The notes below the pieces were generated by a model, which saw nothing but the letters and a program-made list of their open reading frames with translations, was not told where the DNA came from and searched no databases. Source: an uncultured Clostridia bacterium (lineage in GTDB: Bacteria; Bacillota; Clostridia; Christensenellales; UBA1242). From it: DNA of 62,210 nt. Made by a program: the position numbers and the translations under genes. Positions within the stretch are counted from its first letter, which is position 1. The number at the start of each line of letters is the position of its first letter. The stretch is taken from contig CALWDZ010000008.1 in assembly GCA_944376845.1 (NCBI GenBank), forward strand, positions 1 through 62,210, written 5' to 3'. Below, in pieces: positions 53,806 to 62,210 of the stretch.

Positions 53806-56800
53806 ATGGAAGAACTAAGAACATTGAAATCTAAAAAAGGTTTAATCTTTTCTGTGATGTTGTCGCTTTTGATGGCAATATCCGCTTTTTGTGTGTATTT
53901 GATGCCAACTACAAACACAACACAAACTGCAATCGCTGAAACTGGCGATACTGTCACATCTGAAACAACAGATATTTCTGAAATTACCGATAGGTGGGAT
54001 ATTACATCACAAACACTGGCTAATTTTACATTAAACGACATCAAGGATGGAATAGATAGTGCTGAAGAATTAGTATATTTTGCTGAGATAATAAATGGTG
54101 GGAATGCAGATAGTATCGATTTCCCTGTATACCTAAACAAAGATATAGACCTTTCTGGTAAGATTTGGATACCTATTGGAATTAGCACTTCAAATTACTT
54201 TAATGGAATATTTGACGGCCGTGGTTACAAAATAACTGGGCTTACTATCAATGATAGCACTAATTATACATATCAAGGTTTGTTTGGTTATGTTGGCATA
54301 GGAGCAACAATACGAAACTTGTACTTAGAAGGGGTAAACATCCAATCCGATGCGCAATACATAGGTGGACTTGCGGGTAGAATAGCCTCTCCTTCTCGTA
54401 TAATTACTACATACAAGCCTTCTATTTATGCACAAGTTATAAACTGTGGTGTAAGCGGTTATATAAAAAGCCAATATCCATCCACTGGATATGTTGGTGG
54501 TCTCGTTGGTAATGTAAATTATTCGGATATTTTTAAAAGTTTTTCAACAGTTTCAATAGATGCAACTTCATCATCTACTTATGTTGGAGGGCTTGTTGGT
54601 AATTTTGCCAATAGAGTGTCATATAGAGGAACGCCTGTTGGTGGTGGAATCATCAGACCAATACAATATGCCTATTCTTCAATAAAGCAATGTTTTTACT
54701 ATAGTGAGGTTGGGCTTAGTGGAGGCTCGGATTCTTACAGAGGATTTGTTGGAAATGCTACTGCGGGTTCAACCACTTATATAAACGATGTTTATACATC
54801 AAGCCCTTATTTGTACGGAACAACGTCAGTATCAAATGGGCGACGAGTTTCGGATGGTAGTTTGTGGGAAACAGATAGTAACGGAATTATGCATGGTGTA
54901 AGTAATATGCAAATTCTCAAAGGTGTTGGAAATATTTTTGTTGAAACAACCATTTTAAAAGCGGAATATAATTCAAATTCAAACACTATTAGTAAAACAG
55001 ACGAGTCAGGTATTTATATTTACAATGTACTAACTGGGGAATCTACTGGGGAAGAAACATTTACTGCTGAGAGTAATTATAATTTCCCTTATCTAGAAGT
55101 TGAAAGAAATGTTGCATCGGGGGCAAAGTCGGGAACTGATGTTATAGAAACCACTGGCAGTATAACGGGTATTGATTTTGGTGAAGACTCTTCGGGCACG
55201 CTTGATTATGGAAATATACTAAATAATTATACATCCAGCAGATCGACATTCAATATATCGAGTTCAAGATATAGTGGTGATATCTTGGCACGAAGAGATA
55301 GCGGTAATTACTATCTAAATGTTGGTACTGCATCCAGTTATTACAAAGTCACACTTTATTCTCGTGGGGCTTGGCAAAAAGTTGAACTTAACTTTTATGA
55401 GTATGCAGATGTTGGAGCTACTGAGTTTGAAAGTACAAACAAGTTTACCACCGTTGTTGGTTTAGTTGAGTCGTATGCAGAATTTTATGAGAATTCAAGT
55501 TATGGCTTTGTATTCACAACGGCTAATTTGGGCGAGAGTACAACTTCTTCTAGAACTGTATACGTTCCATATAACGAACCTTATACTATCTCATTTGATA
55601 GTGATTCACATAGTGGCGTTAAATATTTGGACATGATGACTGGTTGGGGTAGTGGAACGACAACAAGTAATGATGGTGTTATGAGAATTACTGAGCCAGT
55701 TGACCTAATAGGAGTTGGTTCCGTTGACGATTTGCCAAAATATACAAATGATAAGCCAAATGTGTATACATATGAAGAGCCAATAACTTCAGCAAAAAAA
55801 ATAGATTATTATTTCAATAATCTTCAACAGGTTACACTTGATTTATATGACGAAAATGACGAGAACTCAGTACTTTATCAGGAAATTTCTGGCACTTATC
55901 CAACATTTGTAAATAGTAGTCATTCAAGTGCATCGTTAAATACGGCGAAAGGCACTACACTTAGTATAAATGTGATGGCAAATTCTAATTTGCGCACCAC
56001 TGGATTTTCTATTGGAAATATAGCATCAGGAAGTGGTGCTGTATATCAATTTAGTGGTTCTTCGGTTCTTTTCACAACTTTAAGTGCAAACGGTAAGTAT
56101 GCACCATATTGGCCAGAGTTTTGTTTGGACGGTTTTTATTTGGATGATTTGGGTGATACAAAAATCATAGAAAATACACAGATGGAGGATAATGCAAGTT
56201 ATGGAATTAATATTGCTCCTATTTTGTCTTGCTTGCCTTATACATGGAATTTTGCGGCAAATGACCCACAAACACTTTTTGCCAAGTGGAAGCCATATCA
56301 AAGCGAAACTGAAATACAATTTAAACTGACAAATAATGAGGGATTTACCTCATATTACGCTCCAAATGATGCTGCTTCTTCTGATATTGGTTTAATAATT
56401 CCAAGTGACAGACCAGATTTTGTTACCATAGGGGGATTAGGAAATGGTCTTACACCTTCAGTAGAATGGAATAGTGATCAAGAGGCAGTATTTAAGTTTA
56501 CTTTAAACCAAGGTTATCAGTTAAAAAATGATGAAGCGATAACTTTAAATTTGTCTTATGGCAGTAACAATAAAAGTTTACCAATTGACTTGACCGGTTT
56601 TGATGGCACATATGCAGGTAGTTCGGGCAATTTACTTATTGGAAACGAAATAATCATAGATTGGAATCGAGGTACTGGTGAGGTTACAGTAACTTTTAGA
56701 CATTTAATGGGTATAAATAAAATAACTTTCGAACTTGAACCAAAGACTTTTAGTGTAGAATTTGGTGCAACAATAAGTGGAGAGAATAATACATCAAGCA

Positions 56801-59800
56801 ATGATTTAATGTCCGTTGATTTTATAAATGAAACATATGTCCTAAAATACAATACAGTTGAAGAATTTAATTATAAATATGGTGAAGAAATTGTTTTCGA
56901 AAATGTTTCAGCACTTAAAGGTTATACTTTTACTGACGTAAAGATATTACGAAATGGCACTGAAGATCCTACTTTATTTAACATAGATATGGATGGTAGC
57001 ACAGTTACATTAACGAAAAACAATTGGACATTTACCGTAGATAGAGCACCTCAAATTAGAATTGAATTTGTTGTTACAAGAAATTCGGGAACAATTGAAG
57101 TATATTTTGAAGGGCTTGACCAAGAAAAATATTTAGTAAATCCAAATTATGTTCATTACAGTCTTAATGTGGGAACGGACCCATCAAGTGGAGTAAACCC
57201 ACTTACAAATCTTGTAAGTACAGATGATACTGGATCACTTACTGTACAACTCATTGATGCCTCATCTTTTGCAGACATCATTGAAGTACAATGTGAGTTG
57301 AACCGCAATCAAGTTGATATTAGTGATTTGCCACAGGGGAATGTTGATCGCTTTACTTTAAATTTGCAAAACTTTAAAATGGTACAGGATGGAGTAGTTA
57401 CCATAACTGTTACATTTAAAGTTGCTGAAGCAACAGTTGATGTCATTAGGCGTGATACTAAAAATGGGGCAACAATTTCTGAAAAACCACTTGCAGAAGA
57501 TAAAGTTTTGACTTATGGTTTTGCAATAGATAAAGATATAAATGTGCCAACATTAAATTTTATTGATGGCAACAATCCTGAAAATAACTTTAGTGTTCCA
57601 GTGGATTATACTTCATCTAGCGTCTCAAGTATAAAGGTATATCGTGATAATTCTGAGATTGGAGATATTACTACAAATAATAATTCAATGGACTCTACAA
57701 TAACTGGCTTTTCAGATGGAGCAAATATTCAAATTGTTATTGAATATGAGCAACTATCATCTCAGGTTCAAATTTCAAGGTCACGTTTGCCTAATGGAAG
57801 TACTACAATTTCAAGCACCGAAGTTATATCAAGTCCCGGAGTTGCAGTTGGTGAAAGTATTGACCTTGTAGATAACGATGCACCAAATGGTTACACACTA
57901 AAAGGGTGGTTCTATGTTGGTGGAGACGAAAACAGAACGGACATTACGGGATTAAACTTTACAAGTTTGCTTCCAGCCAATATTGGTAGAATAACCTTAA
58001 TTGCTCCAAACGAGCAAAGTTCATCTCAAAATGAAATAAATATAAGAAATTATATGTACTTTATCGCAGTGTATGAGGCAAATATATATACACTTAGTTT
58101 TGACACGTCCGATTTTACTGACGATGTACAAAATCAAGATTATAATGTTGTACTTTCAAACAACAACACACTCAGCATTGAATACAACACAAATGTGGTT
58201 GAGGGGACTATTCCTACTGCTTCACTTAAAGACAATAATATGCTTCGCTTTACTGGCTGGCAAAATAAAGACTATGGCATTTATTTAGAGTACGATGAAG
58301 GACTTGGTACATTTAGCACAACTGCAAGTTGGAAAAATGCCCCAAGTGGAAATACAATTGTTTTAGAACCAGTTTTTGAGCCTAAGACAGTAACTCTTCA
58401 TTATTGTGATGAAAATGGCAATACAACTGGGCAAACTACCACTGTTGTTTATGGAGAAAAACCAACTTCTACATTAAATGTGCCAAGTGCAAGACAGGGC
58501 TATACTTTTGGTGGTTGGATGTATGATGATGAAGTAATATATCCATACAACAACGGGTCGTGGGGCACTTTACAAGATTGGACTGCTATGGTATTGGATG
58601 CAAACTTAATACCTGTGTGGAATGCTGTAACTGTTGAAGTAACTCTTCACGCTGGTCTTGGACAATTTGAAAATGAAAGTTCATCATTTACGGCAAATGT
58701 AAGTTATGGAACAAACATATACATTCCAAATGGTTCGCTTACAGATCCAAATTGGTCAACTACTGGTGCAACATATGAGTTTGCTGGATACTATAGGGCA
58801 ATAATTGATGGTAAAAACTATTATTTCTATGATGCAACAGATCCACGAAATACCGTGTGTGATTTTACAACAAATGTAACCTTCTATGCTTGTTACAACC
58901 TTGTATCTGTTGATGCAACTTTGGCTGTTACTGGACAAAGTTCGGCATCATGGGTTTATGACGGGCAAAGTTATAATCTTGCAGTTAGTTTACCAAGTGA
59001 TTTGCCTTTAACAATGGGCTCAGTTACTTATAGCAAAGATGGTCAAGTGATCACCAATACAAGTCTTAAAGATGTTGCACAAAGCGGAGTTTACACTTGC
59101 ACAGTCAGTGTTACAGGTGGTGAAACAACTTCAGATAGCATTAGAGTATTTACGTCTGGTACAGTTACTGCAACTGCACAACTTGAAGTTAATATATCAC
59201 CAAAAACTGTTACAATAAGTCAAAATGGGGCACAAACAAATGTAATTGAAAAGGTGTTTGATAACACTGTTAATGCTCCAAGCAACATTATTTTCAATGG
59301 TTTTATAAGCGGTGACTCTGTTACTGGTTCACTGTCTTATGTTGATAAAAATGTTGGAACAGATAAAGAGATAAAGGTCACTCTTTCAGGTTCAGATAGT
59401 GGTAACTATGTTTGTGAAGAGGTGACAGGTGAAATTACACCTTATGTAATAACCTATAATGTCAGTGGTTCAAAATATAGGGTTGGTGCAGAAGATGAAA
59501 AGATTGCTATTGAAAGCCAAAATATAACACTAGATAGTTCTAGTTCTCGTTTCTTAACTCAAATTGGTATTAGTCCATCCATATCACTTCAAACATCTAG
59601 AAATGTCGCTGGAATTTATACTTATGGCGGTGGGGCAAATGCCATTGAGGCTGTAAGTTTTGCATTAAACGGAACAGATGTTGACCAAAACAACTTTACA
59701 TATACCATAAGTGGTCAGTATGAACTTGTTGATGCAGGTGCTGAAGATATTGTTGTTCAAATTAGGCTTCATTGCGATGATACTGACGATTTAGATATAT

Positions 59801-62210
59801 CGACATTGGGTACAATTACGGTAAATGGCACTTATAATCAAATTTCTGAAAATGGCACACAAAATGTCTATATTGTGGACACAAGGTCACATTTCCAGCA
59901 AAATTCAACACTTAGTTTGGTTTTAAATAGAAATGTTAACTATTGGATAGATAGGGTACTTGTAAATAGTGTTGTAACAAGTGTAAATATTAACTCGACA
60001 TCAAATCAAGATAATATTTCTTATACGATTACAGACCTTGCAAGTGGAACTATTATAGATATATATATTTCTACATTAAGTAATATTACATTTAACTATA
60101 ATCTAAATGAGGGCGAAACACTTTCGGGTTCGATTCCACAAACTACAAAATTTGCATATCAAAAAACTATTTCACAGAGTATGACCGAATATGATGCTGT
60201 CCTTCCAAGTGCGGAAGCCATTAATCGTGAAGGTTTTGTATTTACTGGCTGGAAACTTGAAAGCAATAATCAGGACATAACAACTTCAAGTGTATGGAGT
60301 TTCCGCGGTGATGCAACACTTGTTGCTCAGTACTCAATTTCAGATATCGAAGTAGAATTTTATGCCGATGATATTTTGGGTGAAATAATTTTAAATGCTT
60401 CAACTTTTGAAGCGACTTATGACGGAGCATCACATATTCTTGAATATGTAATTACAAATCAAAATGATAGTGCTATAAATTATTCATATTCTTGGAGAAG
60501 AAATTCTGCACAGATGTCAAATACATCAAACAATTTGACTGTTACAAATGTACAGGATAGTGGAACTTACACTGTCACTATTCGTGCAACATCTAAACAA
60601 AATTCACTTATTTATACAACACTTACACTTACGCTTACTGTAAACATAATTCCAGCAGAGTTATTTAGAAATGGTTATATAATCCCTAAAGAGTATGATG
60701 GCACAACTGCCACTCCATCAATTTCCATATCAATAAATGGTCAAACTGTGCAAGTTGCTGGTGTTTATACGGCTAAAAATGCAGGAAGTGGACTAGATGA
60801 AAACCTAACAAGGTGGACAATAGATGGCGTTAGAGCAGATACATCAAATTTAAATTATACATTGAACTTTGATGATATAGACAAAGAGGCAAGCGTTATT
60901 ACCCCAAAACAAGTAACGCTTAATATTGGCGAGCAAACAAAAACATATGATGGCACTGTGTTTACATATGATGGCTCCTACACTGACCAAACACCTTTTG
61001 ATTATCATATTGAAACCAAAAGTTCAAATGTTGGTACATACAACCAAGATAGCGAAAACTTGACTTTGTCCATAACTGGTGACGAACTTGCTAACTTTGA
61101 TATTACTATTTCTGGTTCACTTATCATAACTGAGGCACAACTTGATATAACATGGCAGGGCACATCAACTGTTACATTTGATGACAAATACCATAGCGTT
61201 TATCCAGTTGTTCCAGATTATGTAACAATAACAGGCATAACATACTCTATCGGCAGTGATGTTATTTATGACTATTCTTCTTTGGAAGAAAATTTAGGTG
61301 CATATAATGCTGGTGTTTATACAGTTACATTTACATATGAAAATTCAAATAATAATGTTATTATAAACAATGGTATTTCTACTACACTTACCATAAATAA
61401 GCGTACAATTTATGTTGATTTTGACGGTATATTTGCCGAAAAAGTTTATGACGGAACTACTGATGTAATTACAGACAATGTTCCAAATATTTATAATAAT
61501 TCGGCACTTACTGAACTTTTGAGTAATGTTATAACAACAGAAAGTGCATTGCCACAACTTGAGTTTAGTTATGAAAATCAAGTTGCTGGTCAAAATAAAG
61601 ATATAAATGTTGCACTTGTTGACTCAACAAACTACACAATAAGTGGTTCGTATGATACACTTAAAGGAAATATTTCAAAACGTGATGCTGTAGTTTATGT
61701 TACGGCAGAAAAAGCATATGATGCAACACCAAACTATATAGTAAATTCTCAAGATGTGAGCGCTGAGGGGCTTGTTGAAGGCGAGATTATTGCAGGCGCC
61801 ATAACTTTTATTGGAGTTAGCAACAGTGGAAGTTATTATAACTTAAACACAATAGAAAAAAACATTGCACTTTACTTTGGTGCTTATCGCTATGACACAA
61901 ACTATAATGTTACATTTATTGATTCAACCGCTGAGCAACAAGACGATAACTATTTAATAATTAACAAGGCACAAGTTGTTGTTAGCACCGATAGAAACAA
62001 ACAATATGAATACACTGGTGAAGAAGTTGAAATAACTTATAGTTTTACAAACTCAGCCAATGCTTCTGTTGTACCAAGTGCAGAAAATGTATTGTTTGCA
62101 TATACTGCAACAAATACAGATACAGTGCTTGATAGTGATAAGGCAGTACAAGTTGGTGCATATACTTTCACTATGTCACTTGGTGGATTGGATGCACAAA
62201 ATTTTGATAT
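53806..62210 (+). CDS. Giant modular adhesin (GLUG, InlB-type and YDG/MBG repeats), C-terminus outside the window
   Basis: The frame is open without a stop from ATG 53806 to the right edge: at least 2,801 residues. Residues ~12-32 form a signal or anchor segment (LIFSVMLSLLMAISAFCVYLM). Residues ~75-310 hold a GLUG region (IFDGRGYKITGL; YVGGLVGN at ~230 and ~262). Between ~830 and ~1640 lie InlB/Listeria-Bacteroides-type units (TLFAKWKP; YTFGGWMYDD). From ~1715 onward YDG/MBG modules recur with YDGQSY, KVFDNT, KEYDGTT, KTYDGTV, KVYDGTT and KAYDAT at roughly 80-170 residue steps. It is a long cell-surface stalk; the anchor and the ligand are unknown. Confidence 0.92.
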   Translation, partial: MEELRTLKSKKGLIFSVMLSLLMAISAFCVYLMPTTNTTQTAIAETGDTVTSETTDISEITDRWDITSQTLANFTLNDIKDGIDSAEELVYFAEIINGGNADSIDFPVYLNKDIDLSGKIWIPIGISTSNYFNGIFDGRGYKITGLTINDSTNYTYQGLFGYVGIGATIRNLYLEGVNIQSDAQYIGGLAGRIASPSRIITTYKPSIYAQVINCGVSGYIKSQYPSTGYVGGLVGNVNYSDIFKSFSTVSIDATSSSTYVGGLVGNFANRVSYRGTPVGGGIIRPIQYAYSSIKQCFYYSEVGLSGGSDSYRGFVGNATAGSTTYINDVYTSSPYLYGTTSVSNGRRVSDGSLWETDSNGIMHGVSNMQILKGVGNIFVETTILKAEYNSNSNTISKTDESGIYIYNVLTGESTGEETFTAESNYNFPYLEVERNVASGAKSGTDVIETTGSITGIDFGEDSSGTLDYGNILNNYTSSRSTFNISSSRYSGDILARRDSGNYYLNVGTASSYYKVTLYSRGAWQKVELNFYEYADVGATEFESTNKFTTVVGLVESYAEFYENSSYGFVFTTANLGESTTSSRTVYVPYNEPYTISFDSDSHSGVKYLDMMTGWGSGTTTSNDGVMRITEPVDLIGVGSVDDLPKYTNDKPNVYTYEEPITSAKKIDYYFNNLQQVTLDLYDENDENSVLYQEISGTYPTFVNSSHSSASLNTAKGTTLSINVMANSNLRTTGFSIGNIASGSGAVYQFSGSSVLFTTLSANGKYAPYWPEFCLDGFYLDDLGDTKIIENTQMEDNASYGINIAPILSCLPYTWNFAANDPQTLFAKWKPYQSETEIQFKLTNNEGFTSYYAPNDAASSDIGLIIPSDRPDFVTIGGLGNGLTPSVEWNSDQEAVFKFTLNQGYQLKNDEAITLNLSYGSNNKSLPIDLTGFDGTYAGSSGNLLIGNEIIIDWNRGTGEVTVTFRHLMGINKITFELEPKTFSVEFGATISGENNTSSNDLMSVDFINETYVLKYNTVEEFNYKYGEEIVFENVSALKGYTFTDVKILRNGTEDPTLFNIDMDGSTVTLTKNNWTFTVDRAPQIRIEFVVTRNSGTIEVYFEGLDQEKYLVNPNYVHYSLNVGTDPSSGVNPLTNLVSTDDTGSLTVQLIDASSFADIIEVQCELNRNQVDISDLPQGNVDRFTLNLQNFKMVQDGVVTITVTFKVAEATVDVIRRDTKNGATISEKPLAEDKVLTYGFAIDKDINVPTLNFIDGNNPENNFSVPVDYTSSSVSSIKVYRDNSEIGDITTNNNSMDSTITGFSDGANIQIVIEYEQLSSQVQISRSRLPNGSTTISSTEVISSPGVAVGESIDLVDNDAPNGYTLKGWFYVGGDENRTDITGLNFTSLLPANIGRITLIAPNEQSSSQNEINIRNYMYFIAVYEANIYTLSFDTSDFTDDVQNQDYNVVLSNNNTLSIEYNTNVVEGTIPTASLKDNNMLRFTGWQNKDYGIYLEYDEGLGTFSTTASWKNAPSGNTIVLEPVFEPKTVTLHYCDENGNTTGQTTTVVYGEKPTSTLNVPSARQGYTFGGWMYDDEVIYPYNNGSWGTLQDWTAMVLDANLIPVWNAVTVEVTLHAGLGQFENESSSFTANVSYGTNIYIPNGSLTDPNWSTTGATYEFAGYYRAIIDGKNYYFYDATDPRNTVCDFTTNVTFYACYNLVSVDATLAVTGQSSASWVYDGQSYNLAVSLPSDLPLTMGSVTYSKDGQVITNTSLKDVAQSGVYTCTVSVTGGETTSDSIRVFTSGTVTATAQLEVNISPKTVTISQNGAQTNVIEKVFDNTVNAPSNIIFNGFISGDSVTGSLSYVDKNVGTDKEIKVTLSGSDSGNYVCEEVTGEITPYVITYNVSGSKYRVGAEDEKIAIESQNITLDSSSSRFLTQIGISPSISLQTSRNVAGIYTYGGGANAIEAVSFALNGTDVDQNNFTYTISGQYELVDAGAEDIVVQIRLHCDDTDDLDISTLGTITVNGTYNQISENGTQNVYIVDTRSHFQQNSTLSLVLNRNVNYWIDRVLVNSVVTSVNINSTSNQDNISYTITDLASGTIIDIYISTLSNITFNYNLNEGETLSGSIPQTTKFAYQKTISQSMTEYDAVLPSAEAINREGFVFTGWKLESNNQDITTSSVWSFRGDATLVAQYSISDIEVEFYADDILGEIILNASTFEATYDGASHILEYVITNQNDSAINYSYSWRRNSAQMSNTSNNLTVTNVQDSGTYTVTIRATSKQNSLIYTTLTLTLTVNIIPAELFRNGYIIPKEYDGTTATPSISISINGQTVQVAGVYTAKNAGSGLDENLTRWTIDGVRADTSNLNYTLNFDDIDKEASVITPKQVTLNIGEQTKTYDGTVFTYDGSYTDQTPFDYHIETKSSNVGTYNQDSENLTLSITGDELANFDITISGSLIITEAQLDITWQGTSTVTFDDKYHSVYPVVPDYVTITGITYSIGSDVIYDYSSLEENLGAYNAGVYTVTFTYENSNNNVIINNGISTTLTINKRTIYVDFDGIFAEKVYDGTTDVITDNVPNIYNNSALTELLSNVITTESALPQLEFSYENQVAGQNKDINVALVDSTNYTISGSYDTLKGNISKRDAVVYVTAEKAYDATPNYIVNSQDVSAEGLVEGEIIAGAITFIGVSNSGSYYNLNTIEKNIALYFGAYRYDTNYNVTFIDSTAEQQDDNYLIINKAQVVVSTDRNKQYEYTGEEVEITYSFTNSANASVVPSAENVLFAYTATNTDTVLDSDKAVQVGAYTFTMSLGGLDAQNFD

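Noticed and set aside
53724..54188. 154-residue minus-strand open frame across the start of the giant adhesin
   Set aside because: It overlaps the adhesin promoter and signal region, and its sequence has no recognisable pattern; the plus frame has clear domains.

Overview
The window is about 62 kb of AT-rich chromosome from an uncultured-looking member of the Bacillota, most likely Clostridia. The evidence is a set of low-GC Gram-positive housekeeping genes (murC, prfA, rpmE of the four-cysteine type, dusB, pgk-tpiA, alr, recD2, comFC, secA, asnS, floA-nfeD) together with endospore regulators (spoVG, a SpoVB-like flippase, spoIIGA-sigE, sigG, spo0A). No phage, plasmid, CRISPR array or rRNA operon is visible. 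Taxonomy below class level cannot be read from the sequence alone.

Layout. 1-9.7 kb: accessory and surface functions, with a BspA-type leucine-rich-repeat protein cut by the left edge, a DUF975 membrane protein, a cytosolic LRR protein with an unassigned C-terminus, a lipoprotein and a GLUG-repeat surface protein. 9.7-22.8 kb: a BpsA-like aminopropyltransferase, spoVG, murC, rpmE, a DUF1385-PrmC fusion, prfA, spoVB-like, an HU-like gene, dusB and pgk-tpiA, then tRNA-Gly. 23-29.5 kb: a putative HEIMH metallopeptidase, alr, rsmD-ogg and nfeD-floA. 29.5-30.1 kb: no genes, but nested foldback elements and interspersed repeats. 30.2-36.3 kb: marR-like, recD2, comFC, secA. 36.4-38.2 kb: an exported protein behind a 12-G tract. 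38.3-42.3 kb: spoIIGA-sigE, sigG, spo0A. 42.4-51.4 kb: structured repeats, tRNA-Leu, two cell-wall-peptide hydrolases (M14, M19), an AlkD-like protein, lipoproteins, helD and asnS. 51.4-62.2 kb: more structured repeats, an Ig-like surface protein, and a giant modular adhesin of more than 2,800 residues that is still open at the right edge.

The most interesting signals are these. (i) Several genes have a near-consensus -35, a 17-bp spacer, a -10 and then exactly 6 bases before the ATG, with no Shine-Dalgarno, which predicts leaderless mRNAs. (ii) Spo0A has Glu where the phosphorylated Asp should be. (iii) Two long two-tier foldback elements (42.5 and 51.4 kb) have unrelated stem sequences that both pair, but share the apical core and internal-loop sequence, as expected for a conserved folded RNA or single-stranded DNA element. 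(iv) A poly-G tract sits between a consensus -35 and a weak -10 in front of an exported protein, suggesting a phase-variable switch. All functional names come from motif recognition by eye; no database search was run.
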